DNA of 64,000 bases from Pseudomonas putida (GCF_005080685.1 NZ_CP039371.1:5580001-5644000); one strand, 5' to 3'; positions 7,680-17,461 are shown, counted from the first letter of the stretch. Notes: generated by a model not told the origin, from the letters alone. A program made the numbers and translations.

Positions 7680-10600
7680 ACACCCGCAACGGTGTCTCGG
7701 CCTGGTGCATCGATCACCCGATCGCCACCCTGCTGCTGACCTTCGCCCTGGTGCTGCTCGGCGCCATCGCCTTCCCGCGCCTGCCGGTGGCACCGCTGCC
7801 GGAGGCGGACTTCCCAACCATCCAGGTCACTGCTCAGTTGCCCGGTGCCAGCCCCGAGACCATGGCCTCGTCGGTGGCCACTCCGCTGGAGGTGCAGTTC
7901 AGCGCCATCCCCGGCATGACCCAGATGACCAGCAGCAGTGCGCTGGGCTCGACCACGCTGATCCTGCAGTTCACCCTCGACAAGAACATCGACACCGCCG
8001 CCCAGGAAGTCCAGGCAGCGATCAACACCGCCACAGCGCGTCTGCCCCAGGACCTGCCCAACCCACCGACCTGGCGCAAGGTCAACCCGGCCGACAGCCC
8101 GGTGCTGGTGCTCACCGTCAGTTCCGAGCAGATGCCCGGCAACGAACTCAGCGACTACGCCGAGACGCTGCTGGCCCGTCAGCTGAGCCAGATCGAAGGG
8201 GTAGGCCTGATCAACATCACCGGCCAGTTGCGCCCGGCGATCCGCGTCCAGGCCCAACCGGAGAAGCTCGCCGCCATCGGCCTGACCCTGGCCGACCTGC
8301 GCCTGGCCATCCAGCAGACCAGCCTCAACCTGGCCAAAGGCGCGCTGTACGGCGAGCACAGTGTCTCGACCATCGCCGCCAACGACCAGTTGTTCCACCC
8401 CGAGGACTACGCCCGGCTGATCGTCTCGTACCGTGACGGCGCACCGGTGCACCTGCAGGATGTGGCCAAGGTGATCAACGGCGCCGAAAACGCCTACGTA
8501 AAATCCTGGTCGGGGGACAAACCCGGGTTGAACCTGGTGGTGTTCCGCCAGCCCGGCGCCAACATCGTCGATACCGTGGACAGGGTCATGGCAGCCTTGC
8601 CCAAGCTCGAGCAGATGCTACCCGCCTCGGTCGAGGTCTCTGTGTTGCAGGACCGCACCCAGACCATCCGCGCCTCGCTGCACGAAGTGGAGCTGACCCT
8701 GATGATCGCCGTGGCCCTGGTGATCGGGGTGATGGCGCTGTTCCTGCGGCAATGGTCGGCGACCCTGGTGGTGTCCAGCGTGCTCGGGGTGTCGCTGATC
8801 GCCAGTTGCGCGCTGATGTACGTGCTCGGTTTCAGCCTCAACAACCTGACCCTGGTGGCCATCGTCATCGCCGTGGGCTTCGTGGTGGACGATGCCATCG
8901 TCGTGGTGGAGAACATCCACCGCCACCTGGAGGCCGGCGACGACAGCCGCACCGCGGCGCTCAAGGGCGCAGGCGAGATCGGCTTCACCGTGGTGTCGAT
9001 CAGCTTCTCGCTGATCGCCGCGTTCATCCCGTTGCTGTTCATGGGCGGTGTGGTCGGCCGGTTGTTCAAGGAGTTCGCCCTGACCGCCACGGCAACCATC
9101 CTGATCTCGGTGGTGGTCTCGCTGACCCTGGCGCCGACCCTCTGCGCGCTGTTCATGCGCCGCCCGCCCAGCGAGCACCATGGCGGCTTCAGCGAGCGCC
9201 TGGTGCGCTGGTACGAAAAGGGCCTGGTCCGCGCCCTGGCCCACCAGCGCCTGACCCTCGGCGTGTTCGGCCTGACCCTGGCGCTGGCCGTGGTCGGCTA
9301 CGTGGCGATCCCCAAGGGCTTTTTCCCGTTGCAGGACACCGGCCTGATCCTCGGCACCAGCGAGGCGGCGGCAGACGTGTCGTACCCAGCCATGATCGAG
9401 AAGCACCTGGCGCTGGCGAAAATCATCGAAGCCGACCCCGCCGTGCGTGCCTTCTCGCATTCGGTGGGGGTGACCGGCAGCAACCAGACCATCGCCACGG
9501 GGCGCTTCTGGATCGCCCTCAAGCCACGCGGAGAACGCGACGTGTCGGCCAGCGAGCTGATCGACCGGCTGCGACCCAAGCTCGCCCAGGTGCCTGGCGT
9601 GGTGCTGTACATGCGCGCAGGGCAGGACATCAACCTCAGCTCCGGCCCCTCGCGCACCCAGTACCAGTATGTGCTCAAGAGCAACGACGGCGCCGCGCTG
9701 AACCTGTGGACCCAGCGCCTGACCGAGCGTCTGCGCGAAAACCCGGCGTTCCGTGACCTGTCCAACGACCTGCAGCTGGGCGCCAGCGTCACGCACATCG
9801 ACATCGACCGCCAGGCCGCGGCGCGCTTCGGCCTGACCACCACCGACGTCGACCAGGCGCTGTACGACGCCTTCGGCCAGCGGCAGATCAGCGAGTTCCA
9901 GACCGAGACCAACCAGTACAAGGTCATTCTCGAACTCGATGCGCAGCAACGCGGCAAGGCAGAGAGCCTGAACTTCTTCTACCTGCGCTCGCCACTGACC
10001 AACGAAATGGTGCCGCTGTCGGCGCTGGCCCACGTCGCCCCGCCGACCACCGGGCCGCTGTCGATCAGCCACGACGGGCTGTTCCCGGCCGCCAACCTGT
10101 CGTTCAACCTGGCCCCCGGCGTGGCCTTGGGCGATGCGGTGCAGATCCTCGACCGGACCCAGCGCGAGCTGGGCATGCCCGACTCGATCAGCGGCAACTT
10201 CCAGGGCGCAGCCCAGGCCTTCCAGAGTTCGCTGTCGAGCCAGCCATGGCTGATCCTCGCCGCATTGGTGGCGGTGTACATCATCCTCGGCGTGCTGTAC
10301 GAGAGCTTCGTCCACCCGCTGACGATCATTTCCACCCTGCCCTCGGCGGGCCTGGGCGCGTTGATCCTGCTCTGGGCCATGGGCCAGGACTTCAGCATCA
10401 TGGGCCTGATCGGCGTGGTGCTGCTGATCGGCATCGTCAAGAAGAACGGCATCCTGCTGATCGACTTCGCGCTGGAGGCGCAGCGCCATCAGGGCATGAC
10501 ACCCGAGCAGGCGATCCACCAGGCGTGCCTGACGCGCTTTCGTCCGATCATCATGACCACTCTGGCCGCCCTGCTCGGCGCGGTGCCACTGATGTTCGGC

Positions 10601-10768
10601 TTCGGTGCCGGTGCCGAGCTGCGCCAGCCGCTGGGCATCGCCGTGGTCGGCGGCTTGCTGGTGAGCCAGATGCTGACGCTGTTCACCACCCCGGTCATAT
10701 ACTTGGCCCTGGAACGCCTGTTCCATCGCCGCCAGGCCGCTCGTGCGGCCGCGCCCAGTGCCAGTTGA
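7676..10768 (+). CDS. RND efflux transporter, inner membrane pump (MdtB/MdtC/MuxB-like)
   Basis: 1030 aa, the full length of an HAE1 RND pump. TM1 is near residues 13-30, followed by the diagnostic LPVAPLPEADFPTIQVTAQL and ASPETMASSVATPLE segments that most resemble the MdtB/MdtC/MuxBC branch. Proton-relay acidic residues Asp405-Asp406 lie in TM4 (VVDDAIVVVEN), and Lys922-Lys923 lie in TM10 (IVKKNGILLIDF). MdtBC/MuxBC systems use two different pumps; here there is only one, so it is either a homotrimer or a MuxB-type subunit that lost its partner. The response regulator gene begins 9 nt downstream, implying one operon. Confidence 0.88.
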   Translation: MNTRNGVSAWCIDHPIATLLLTFALVLLGAIAFPRLPVAPLPEADFPTIQVTAQLPGASPETMASSVATPLEVQFSAIPGMTQMTSSSALGSTTLILQFTLDKNIDTAAQEVQAAINTATARLPQDLPNPPTWRKVNPADSPVLVLTVSSEQMPGNELSDYAETLLARQLSQIEGVGLINITGQLRPAIRVQAQPEKLAAIGLTLADLRLAIQQTSLNLAKGALYGEHSVSTIAANDQLFHPEDYARLIVSYRDGAPVHLQDVAKVINGAENAYVKSWSGDKPGLNLVVFRQPGANIVDTVDRVMAALPKLEQMLPASVEVSVLQDRTQTIRASLHEVELTLMIAVALVIGVMALFLRQWSATLVVSSVLGVSLIASCALMYVLGFSLNNLTLVAIVIAVGFVVDDAIVVVENIHRHLEAGDDSRTAALKGAGEIGFTVVSISFSLIAAFIPLLFMGGVVGRLFKEFALTATATILISVVVSLTLAPTLCALFMRRPPSEHHGGFSERLVRWYEKGLVRALAHQRLTLGVFGLTLALAVVGYVAIPKGFFPLQDTGLILGTSEAAADVSYPAMIEKHLALAKIIEADPAVRAFSHSVGVTGSNQTIATGRFWIALKPRGERDVSASELIDRLRPKLAQVPGVVLYMRAGQDINLSSGPSRTQYQYVLKSNDGAALNLWTQRLTERLRENPAFRDLSNDLQLGASVTHIDIDRQAAARFGLTTTDVDQALYDAFGQRQISEFQTETNQYKVILELDAQQRGKAESLNFFYLRSPLTNEMVPLSALAHVAPPTTGPLSISHDGLFPAANLSFNLAPGVALGDAVQILDRTQRELGMPDSISGNFQGAAQAFQSSLSSQPWLILAALVAVYIILGVLYESFVHPLTIISTLPSAGLGALILLWAMGQDFSIMGLIGVVLLIGIVKKNGILLIDFALEAQRHQGMTPEQAIHQACLTRFRPIIMTTLAALLGAVPLMFGFGAGAELRQPLGIAVVGGLLVSQMLTLFTTPVIYLALERLFHRRQAARAAAPSAS

Positions 10769-10777
10769 GAACAAGCC

Positions 10778-11452
10778 ATGCGTGTGCTGATCATCGAAGA
10801 CGAAGAAAAAACCGCCGACTACCTGCACCGCGGCCTGAGCGAGCAGGGTTTCACCGTCGACCTGGCCCGCGATGGCATCGATGGCTTGCACCTGGCCCTG
10901 GAGGGCGACTACGCGGTGATCGTGCTGGATGTGATGCTGCCTGGCCTGGATGGCTATGGCGTGCTGCGCGCCCTGCGTGCGCGCAAACAGACGCCGGTGA
11001 TCATGCTCACCGCCCGCGAACGCGTGGAAGACCGCATCCATGGCTTGCGTGAAGGTGCCGACGACTACCTGGGCAAGCCGTTTTCCTTCCTCGAACTGGT
11101 CGCCCGCCTGCAGGCGCTGACCCGTCGCAGCAGCAGCCACGAACCGCTGCAGATCCAGGTCGGCGACCTGTGGATCGATCTCATGGCTCGCAAGGCCAGC
11201 CGCGCAGGCACCCGCCTGGAGCTGACCGCCAAGGAGTTTTCGCTGCTCAGCGTACTGGCCCGGCGCCAGGGCGAGATCCTGTCCAAGACCGCCATCGCCG
11301 AACTGGTCTGGGACATCAATTTCGACAGCGACGCCAATGTCGTCGAGGTGGCGATCAAGCGTTTGCGTGCCAAGCTCGACGGGCCGTTCGACAACAAGTT
11401 GCTGCACACCATTCGAGGCATGGGCTATGTCCTGGAAAACCGTGCCGGTTAA
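10778..11452 (+). CDS. OmpR-family response regulator of the RND operon
   Basis: 224 aa. A receiver domain (1-115) with acidic residues EDEE at 7-10, phospho-Asp51 in VIVLDVMLPGLDG, Thr in MLTARE and Lys in LGKPFSF. It is followed by a winged-helix DNA-binding domain (about 125-222, LTAKEFSLLSVLARRQGEILSKTAIAELVWDINFD, IKRLRAKLD). Closest in style to the CopR/CusR/IrlR heavy-metal regulators. Lying 9 nt after the pump gene and overlapping the kinase gene, it probably controls its own operon. Confidence 0.9.
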   Translation: MRVLIIEDEEKTADYLHRGLSEQGFTVDLARDGIDGLHLALEGDYAVIVLDVMLPGLDGYGVLRALRARKQTPVIMLTARERVEDRIHGLREGADDYLGKPFSFLELVARLQALTRRSSSHEPLQIQVGDLWIDLMARKASRAGTRLELTAKEFSLLSVLARRQGEILSKTAIAELVWDINFDSDANVVEVAIKRLRAKLDGPFDNKLLHTIRGMGYVLENRAG

Positions 11453-12824
11453 TTCCATCGCTCTGCGTCTGTCGGCGCTGTTCATCCTGGTGGCGCTGGG
11501 TGTGTTCGTGCTGATCGGCTCGGCGTTGTATCGCCAGGTCGACCGCAGCCTCGACCTGCTGCCGGCAGCCGAACTGGACGCCCGCTTCAGCGTGCTGGAA
11601 TCGACCCTCAACCGCTTCGGTACGCCCGAACACTGGGCGAAGATCAACAACAAGCTCAACCTGCTCAGCGAGGAGGACAAACGCATCCGCTTCTGGGTAG
11701 TCGGCAGCGACCCGGCCTTCGAGTACGGTCATCCCAGCGAGCTGGTGCGCGCATTCGCCGAAGGCGCCGAGGGCATGCGCGACCTGCGCTTGCCTGAACA
11801 CCCCTACCCGTACAAGGTGCTGGTCAGCGAATTGCCCGCCCTGGGCGATCGCCCAGCGCTGCGCTTTCTGATCGGCATCGATACCGAGACCTTCTGGCAG
11901 GCGCAGCACAGCCTGCTGGTGGCCATCGTCGGCCTGGCGGTGCTCGGCGTGCTGCTGGCGTCGGTGCTTGGCTACTGGGTCGCGCGCATCGGCCTGCGCC
12001 CGCTGCTGGCGCTGTCCAACGAGGCCCAGGCGCTGGCGCCGCCGCGCCTGGACGGGCGCCTGCAAACCGTGAACCTGGCGCCGGAGCTGGCGCAGTTCGC
12101 CGGCGCGTTCAATGCCGCGCTCGATCGCGTCAGCCAGGCCTATTCGCGCCTGGAGGCGTTCAACGCCGACGTCGCCCACGAACTGCGCTCGCCGCTGACC
12201 AACCTGATCGGCCAGACCCAGGTCGCCCTGACCCGCGGGCGCAGCGCCGAGCACTACTTCGAGGTGCTGCAGTCGAACCTCGAAGAACTCGAACGCCTGC
12301 GCAGCATCATCAACGACATGCTGTTCCTGGCCAGCGCCGACCAGGGCAGCAAGGCCACCGCACTGACCCAGGCCTCGCTGGCCGAGGAAGTCGCCACCAC
12401 CCTCGACTACCTGGACTTCATCCTCGAGGACGCCCAGGTGAGCGTACGCGTGAGCGGCGATGCCCAGGCGCCGATCGAGAAAGCGCAGCTGCGCCGGGCA
12501 CTGATCAACCTGCTGAACAACGCCGTGCAACACACCACGCCGCACGAGGTGATCGAGGTCCGCATCGATGCCGGCGCCGGGCAGGTCAGCATCGCCGTGA
12601 GCAACCCCGGCCCGGCCATCGACGCCGCGCACCTGCCGCTGCTGTTCGAACGCTTCTATCGAGTGGACGCCGCACGCAGCAACAGCGGCGGCGGCAACCA
12701 CGGCCTGGGGCTGGCGATCGTCAAGGCCATCGCGCTGATGCATGGGGGTGAGGTATTCGTGCGCAGCGAAGGTGGCGCGAACATCTTCGGCATGCGTCTG
12801 CCGATTCATGGCCAGAGCCTCTAG
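11427..12824 (+). CDS. Membrane sensor histidine kinase of the RND operon (heavy-metal-sensor type)
   Basis: 465 aa from ATG 11427. The N-terminus SIALRLSALFILVALGVFVLIG is the first TM and is typical of CusS/IrlS-like kinases. A periplasmic loop (~35-160), second TM (about 163-187), HAMP segment, phospho-acceptor His251 in DVAHELRSPLTNLIG, N-box NLLNNAVQH, and G-boxes GLGLAIVKAI follow. The start overlaps the regulator gene by 26 nt; GTG 11442 is an equally possible start that shortens the protein by 5 residues. The signal sensed is not deducible from the sequence; metals or membrane-active compounds are typical for this class. Confidence 0.85.
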   Translation: MSWKTVPVNSIALRLSALFILVALGVFVLIGSALYRQVDRSLDLLPAAELDARFSVLESTLNRFGTPEHWAKINNKLNLLSEEDKRIRFWVVGSDPAFEYGHPSELVRAFAEGAEGMRDLRLPEHPYPYKVLVSELPALGDRPALRFLIGIDTETFWQAQHSLLVAIVGLAVLGVLLASVLGYWVARIGLRPLLALSNEAQALAPPRLDGRLQTVNLAPELAQFAGAFNAALDRVSQAYSRLEAFNADVAHELRSPLTNLIGQTQVALTRGRSAEHYFEVLQSNLEELERLRSIINDMLFLASADQGSKATALTQASLAEEVATTLDYLDFILEDAQVSVRVSGDAQAPIEKAQLRRALINLLNNAVQHTTPHEVIEVRIDAGAGQVSIAVSNPGPAIDAAHLPLLFERFYRVDAARSNSGGGNHGLGLAIVKAIALMHGGEVFVRSEGGANIFGMRLPIHGQSL

Positions 12825-12980
12825 AACGGGCGTTTGGCGCATTTGAGCGGACGTTCGCTGCCTGATCGTTACCTTTTGCGCAACAGTGCTTATCGCGCCC
12901 GGTGCTGTTTCCCAACTGCCGAAGCGACTAACTTAGGCCCTGTCCTCATAGCACTTGCATCGCAAGAAGGTAAGAAACAA

Positions 12981-13202
12981 ATGTCCAACAGTATGGGTGT
13001 TGCCAGCGTTTTCATTCTGTCTTCCCTGTTGTTGTCGCCCCTGGCCATGGCCGAAGAATCCCAGGCTTTCGTCGCCCGCAATGCCGAACTCGCCGCTGTT
13101 CATCAACAAGCCCGCGACGCCATTGCACACAAGTCAGATGCCGGCAAAGCCGCAGAACAGACCGCTTCGAAAACCAGCCAAGACGCCGATGCCGACAGCT
13201 GA
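12981..13202 (+). CDS. Tiny exported Ala/Gln-rich protein of unknown function
   Basis: 73 aa. Signal peptide at about residues 1-24 (SVFILSSLLLSPLAMA), then a ~49-residue hydrophilic mature part rich in Ala, Gln, Asp and Lys, with no Cys and no recognisable domain. ATG 12981 is preceded by GAAGG at 12965-12969, a rather long spacing. A strong terminator follows at 13277, so it is a monocistronic unit between the efflux operon and the porin gene. Confidence 0.65.
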   Translation: MSNSMGVASVFILSSLLLSPLAMAEESQAFVARNAELAAVHQQARDAIAHKSDAGKAAEQTASKTSQDADADS

Positions 13203-13276
13203 TCTTGCCCTGCTCGAGTTTCCGATTTCCCTCGGCTATACCATGGGCACCCTGGGTGCCCGTATGTTAGCCTTTT

Positions 13277-13305
13277 AAAGCCGCTGCCGATCAGCGGCTT
13301 TTTTT
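13277..13305 (+). terminator. Rho-independent terminator after the small exported gene
   Basis: AAA, a 7-bp stem GCCGCTG/CAGCGGC (13280-13286 with 13292-13298), then seven T. The A-tract on the left makes it usable in both directions. Confidence 0.9.
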
Positions 13306-13406
13306 ATGTGCTGTAACGCTAAGCCCCGGCGTTTCGTTCCTAATAAGAAAGTTGCACATTCAAAAATAAAAACTGCCACAACGTCAGACCAAAGGAGCTA
13401 GTACCG

Positions 13407-14744
13407 GTGCCTACCGCGTTCCGTTTTACCCCGCTGTTCATTGCATTGGCCGCAACGATGCCTCTCGCCGCCCAGGCAGATGAAGACCAGGCAGAGGGCT
13501 TCATCGAGGGTTCTTCACTGAACCTGCATCTGCGCAACGCCTACTTCAACCGCGACAACCACAACACCGGCAAGAACGACACCCGCGAGTGGGGCCAAGG
13601 CGCGGTACTGCGCTTCGAGTCCGGCTACACCCCAGGAACCGTGGGCTTCGGCCTCGACGCCCACGCCATGCTGGGCCTGAAGCTCGACGGCGGCGGCGGT
13701 CATGCAGGCAGCAGCATCCTGCCGGTCAGCCACAAGGACAATGGTGATCTGGCTGCCGCCCCGGGTTCGTTCTCTACCGCAGGCGCTGCCGTCAAGATCA
13801 AGGCCTTCGACACCGAGCTCAAGGCCGGCGACCTGTTCCTCACCAACCCGGTGATCGCCGGCGGTGAGACGCGCATGCTGCCGCAAACCTTCCGTGGCTT
13901 CGGCCTGACCAACACCAGCATCGATGGGTTGATGCTCGAAGGTGGCCAGGTGAGCTTCACCAAGCCGTACAACCAGAGCGGCCACCGCCGCATCGACACC
14001 TTCTACGGCCTGCTCGATGACAACGCCAAGAGCAAGCACCTGAACTGGGCCGGCCTGTCGTGGAGCGGCACCGAGAACATCACCGCCAACCTTTACGCGT
14101 CCGAGCTCAAGGACATCTGGAACCAGTACTACGCCGACTTCGACTACACCTACGTGGTCAACGACAGGGTCAGCCTCAACCCGGGCGTGCACTTCTACCA
14201 CACCCAGGACACCGGCCAGGCGCTGCTCGGCAAGATCGACAACAACACCTACAGCGTGCACTTCACCGTCAACGCCGGTTACCACAGCGTCACTGCCGCC
14301 TACCAGCGGGTCAACGGCGATACGCCGTTCGACTACATCAACCAGGGTGACAGCGTTTACCTGGACAACTCGCGCATGTACTCGGACTTCAACGCCCCGA
14401 ACGAGCGTTCGTGGAAGCTGCAGTACGACTACAACTTCGCCGGCCTCGGCATCCCCGGCCTGACTTCGTCGCTGTCGTACTCGCGCGGTGAAGCCGACCT
14501 GAGCAAGGTTGACCAGAACAACCAGCACTACAACTATTACTACAACGCCAATGGCAAGAACGCTACGCACTGGGAACGCGACCTGGACGTGAAGTACGTG
14601 TTCCAGGAAGGCGACCTGAAGGATCTGGCGGTACAGGTGCGCTACGCCACCCACCGGGGTGGACAGGGCTACTCGGCTGCCGATGCGACAGAAGATAACG
14701 ACGAGCTGCGGGTGATCGTCGACTATCCGTTGAACATTTTCTAA
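13407..14744 (+). CDS. OprD-family outer membrane porin
   Basis: 445 aa. Substrate-selective 18-strand beta-barrel porin for small organic nutrients. GTG start with AAAGGAG at 13391-13397. Signal peptide 1-24 (cut after AAQA), then the OprD hallmark [19 protein letters not shown] at the mature N-terminus, repeated aromatic/Gly beta-strand pattern, and a C-terminal strand ending in Phe ([10 protein letters not shown]) for BAM recognition. The substrate cannot be assigned; Pseudomonas has about 20 paralogues. Confidence 0.92.
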   Translation: MPTAFRFTPLFIALAATMPLAAQADEDQAEGFIEGSSLNLHLRNAYFNRDNHNTGKNDTREWGQGAVLRFESGYTPGTVGFGLDAHAMLGLKLDGGGGHAGSSILPVSHKDNGDLAAAPGSFSTAGAAVKIKAFDTELKAGDLFLTNPVIAGGETRMLPQTFRGFGLTNTSIDGLMLEGGQVSFTKPYNQSGHRRIDTFYGLLDDNAKSKHLNWAGLSWSGTENITANLYASELKDIWNQYYADFDYTYVVNDRVSLNPGVHFYHTQDTGQALLGKIDNNTYSVHFTVNAGYHSVTAAYQRVNGDTPFDYINQGDSVYLDNSRMYSDFNAPNERSWKLQYDYNFAGLGIPGLTSSLSYSRGEADLSKVDQNNQHYNYYYNANGKNATHWERDLDVKYVFQEGDLKDLAVQVRYATHRGGQGYSAADATEDNDELRVIVDYPLNIF

Positions 14745-14754
14745 GACGGCACGG

Positions 14755-14779
14755 CAGGGGGTCAGGTATTGGCCCCCTG
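14755..14779. terminator. Hairpin after the porin gene
   Basis: Stem CAGGGGG/CCCCCTG (14755-14761 with 14773-14779), 11 nt after the porin stop, without a T-tract. A short GC-rich segment at about 14810-14830 resembles a degenerate REP arm. Confidence 0.4.
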
Positions 14780-14938
14780 TGGTTCGCCTGGGCGTTGCAG
14801 CGCCACGGAAATCGCGCGCCGCCCGCGCGAACGCAGCCTTTCCAGCCGTCGGATGTCATACCCCGACCTTGTTAGACAATCCCCGCTTCCCTAGAATGTC
14901 GCGCGCCGTACCATGGCCCTGCCACCGCAGTAGCGAGC

Positions 14939-16432
14939 ATGCTCATTCGATCATCGCGTTTCGCCGTTTACAGGTCGCACCCCGAGCTGATCCTCACCCT
15001 GGGCAGTTGCCTCGCCGTGCTCGCCATCGTGGCGATCGTCGGCTACCTGCTGGTGCGCGAACGGGTGAATGTCGAGCAGTCGGCCATACGCTCGTCGAAC
15101 AATATCGTCCAGCTCATCGAAAGCGACACCCTGCGTAACGTCGAACTCTACGACCATTCCTTGCAGGAGCTGATCTGGGCGGTGGGCCGCAAGGAATTGC
15201 CGGAAATCCCCGGCGTGCTGCGCCAGCGCCTGCTGTTCAACCAGGCCATCGACAGCTCACGCGGTGACGTACTCTGGCTCGACCGACAGGGCAACGTAGT
15301 CGGCGACTCCACCAGCATCGTCCCGCGCCAGGCCAATTTCGGCGAGGCTGGCTTTTTCCAGGCCCACCTGCGCAACCCCGATCTCGGTCTGCTGATCGGC
15401 CCGCCGTTCAAGGCCAAGCTGGCCAACCAGCAGTGGAGCATCAGTTTCAGCCGTCGTATCAATGGTGCCAACGGCCAATTCGCCGGAGTAGCAGCGGGGG
15501 CCTTGCGCCTGTCCTACTTCAGCGAACTGTTCCAACGCCTGGATATCGGCGAAGACAGCAGCATCAACCTGCTCAATACCGACGGCCAGTTGCTGGCGCG
15601 TCAGCCCACGCGCCCCCAAGACCCGCTGATCGGCACCAATTTCGCCGAATACCCCAATTTCAAGCGCATCCTTGGCCAGCACAGCGGCACTTTTACCGCG
15701 CACTCGGGCGTGTACGGCGGGCAGCGCATGTATACCTTCGCCCGGGTCAGCGACCTGCCACTGATCGTGCTGGTCGTGCATGCCACCGACGAAGTGTTCC
15801 AGCCCTGGCGGCGCACGGCGATGCTGGTGAGCGTGGCCACTGGGCTGCTGTGCATCGGCATTCTCTGGCTGACACTGTTGCTGGGCCGCGAACTGCGCCG
15901 CCGGCAACTGGCCGAGCGCGGCTTGGCTACTCTCGCCGCCACCGACAGCCTGACCGGGCTGCCCAATCGTCGCCGTCTCGATCAGGTGCTACGCCAGGAA
16001 TGGGCGCGTGCGCAGCGCAACCGCAAACCGTTGGCGGTACTGATGGTGGACGTGGACCACTTCAAGGCATTCAACCAGCGTCACGGGCATGCGGGTGGGG
16101 ATCACGCCTTGCGTGAGGTGGCCAAGACCATCGAGCGCTGCATTCGGCGCCCGGCCGACCTCGCGGCTCGCTATGGCGGGGAGGAGTTTCAGGTCATCTT
16201 GCCGGAAACCGATCTGGCGGGGGCACGGCTGCTGGCAGAACGGATCCGTGCCAGCGTCGAGGCCTTGGCCCCCTTGGGCGAGGACACCCATTCGGTGACA
16301 GTCAGCATTGGCATCGGTCTTTATCAACCGGGCACCCAACACGATTTGGCGAGCGTGCTGGGTGCCGCGGACGAAGCGGCCTACCGGGCCAAGGCCAAGG
16401 GCCGTAACCGAGTAGAAGGGCCCGACGCTTAG
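14939..16432 (+). CDS. Membrane-anchored diguanylate cyclase (periplasmic sensor plus GGDEF)
   Basis: 497 aa. Makes cyclic di-GMP. TM1 at 17-39, a ~255-residue periplasmic region of the dCache type, TM2 at about 295-318, then a GGDEF domain (DSLTGLPNRRRLD onward). The active motif is GGEEF at 413-417, a fully active variant, with an inhibitory I-site RPAD at 404-407 exactly five residues upstream. No EAL domain is present. It is convergent with the next gene, the two stop codons overlapping by 4 nt. Expected to respond to an external ligand and feed biofilm control. Confidence 0.9.
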   Translation: MLIRSSRFAVYRSHPELILTLGSCLAVLAIVAIVGYLLVRERVNVEQSAIRSSNNIVQLIESDTLRNVELYDHSLQELIWAVGRKELPEIPGVLRQRLLFNQAIDSSRGDVLWLDRQGNVVGDSTSIVPRQANFGEAGFFQAHLRNPDLGLLIGPPFKAKLANQQWSISFSRRINGANGQFAGVAAGALRLSYFSELFQRLDIGEDSSINLLNTDGQLLARQPTRPQDPLIGTNFAEYPNFKRILGQHSGTFTAHSGVYGGQRMYTFARVSDLPLIVLVVHATDEVFQPWRRTAMLVSVATGLLCIGILWLTLLLGRELRRRQLAERGLATLAATDSLTGLPNRRRLDQVLRQEWARAQRNRKPLAVLMVDVDHFKAFNQRHGHAGGDHALREVAKTIERCIRRPADLAARYGGEEFQVILPETDLAGARLLAERIRASVEALAPLGEDTHSVTVSIGIGLYQPGTQHDLASVLGAADEAAYRAKAKGRNRVEGPDA

Positions 16433-16905
16433 GAGCGGGCGCGGGCGGAATCGCGCAGGGCTTTCACCTGGTCATGGTTGCGCTGCACACCTTGCAGTTG
16501 CTTCTCGACCAACGCGTAGGCCGTATCGGTAGCAGTGCGGCCATGCTTGACCAGTTTTTCCCGGGCTTCCTTGTAGGCTTTCAACGCGTGGTCCTCGCCG
16601 CGCTCGACTTCATTGAGCACTGCTTCCTCGCTCTTACCGGTCACCATCGACTTGAGGCTGACCCAGCCACGGTGCAGGTCACCACTGACGCTGGTGGAGG
16701 TTTCAGGGTCGCCACCGAGACGGCGTACTTCACTCTGCAGCTCGGCGGCTGCGTTAGCGCATTCCCCGGCACGTTGCACGAAGAAGGCTTTGAGTTCGGG
16801 GTTCTTGACGTCGTCGGCCGACTCCCTGAAACCCTTCTCCCCATCCTTGCTGTACTCAATCAGGTCGTTCAGTACATCGATCACGTCTTTGTTTGGGTTG
16901 CTCAT
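16429..16905 (-). CDS. PA2169-family four-helix-bundle protein (DUF2383)
   Basis: 158 aa. Small cytoplasmic helical protein: DVIDVLNDLIEYSKDGEKGFRESADD at the N-terminus, then VKNPELKAFFVQRAGECANAAAELQSEVRRLGG and ALKAYKEAREKL, the pattern of DUF2383/PA2169-type ferritin-like bundles. Often stress- or stationary-phase-associated, but without a defined biochemical role. The start MSNPNK (ATG at 16905) has GGAG 8 nt upstream and is preferred over an upstream in-frame start. The upstream 16.91-17.10 kb region is unusually AT-rich (TATAAT at 16976-16981). Confidence 0.8.
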   Translation of the reverse strand: MSNPNKDVIDVLNDLIEYSKDGEKGFRESADDVKNPELKAFFVQRAGECANAAAELQSEVRRLGGDPETSTSVSGDLHRGWVSLKSMVTGKSEEAVLNEVERGEDHALKAYKEAREKLVKHGRTATDTAYALVEKQLQGVQRNHDQVKALRDSARARS

Positions 16906-17104
16906 GGCACGAACTCCTAGGCAGGTGATAGTCACCAGTGGAATTGCAGGCTGCGTGCCAAACCTGATCGATAAATATAATCCTTATAAATCAATTACTT
17001 ATAAAACGACCACACACCTTGCGAAGCGGTTTTCTGCATGATTGCCGCTTGGGCGTTCGTGCAGTTTGCAGTATGGTCGGCGTTTTCCACTGCCAGGCAA
17101 GCCG

Positions 17105-17326
17105 ATGAAACCCGAGATGTTGGAACTGCTGGTCACCCGGACCATGCCTTTTGGCAAGTACCAGGGGCGGATCATCGCCGACCTGCCAGGCGACTACCTG
17201 GCCTGGTTTGCCCGCAAGGGCTTTCCGACAGGTGAACTGGGCGGCTTGCTGGCATTGATGCACGAGGTCGATCACAACGGTCTGGCCGATCTATTGGTAC
17301 CCTTGCGCCAGAAGCATCAGCGTTGA
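17105..17326 (+). CDS. DUF3820-family small protein
   Basis: 73 aa. Matches the DUF3820 (putative quorum-sensing-regulated virulence factor) pattern MPFGKYQGRIIADLPGDYLAWFARKGFP followed by a short helical tail LGGLLALMHEVDHNGL. Function unknown; some family members are fused to exonuclease-type proteins. Start at ATG 17105; an upstream in-frame start would add a non-conserved, Arg-rich leader. Confidence 0.8.
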   Translation: MKPEMLELLVTRTMPFGKYQGRIIADLPGDYLAWFARKGFPTGELGGLLALMHEVDHNGLADLLVPLRQKHQR

Positions 17327-17342
17327 CCACCCCACGGGGGCA

Positions 17343-17461
17343 TTGTGGGAGCGGCCTTGTGTCGCGAATGGGCTGCGCAGCAGCCCCAAGATTTCAGCAC
17401 CGCTGCATAAACTGCTGGGGCTGCTGCGCAGCCCATTCGCGACACAAGGCCGCTCCCACAA
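17343..17461. repeat. Perfect inverted REP pair (two 46-bp arms)
   Basis: Arm 17343-17388 is the exact reverse complement of arm 17416-17461, separated by 27 nt. Each arm begins TTGTGGGAGCGGCCTTGTGT and contains the inner palindrome GGGCTGCGCAGCAGCCC. This is the P. putida-type REP doublet. It lies between the convergent DUF3820 and fruA genes, where it can form a bidirectional transcript-end hairpin. Confidence 0.92.
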
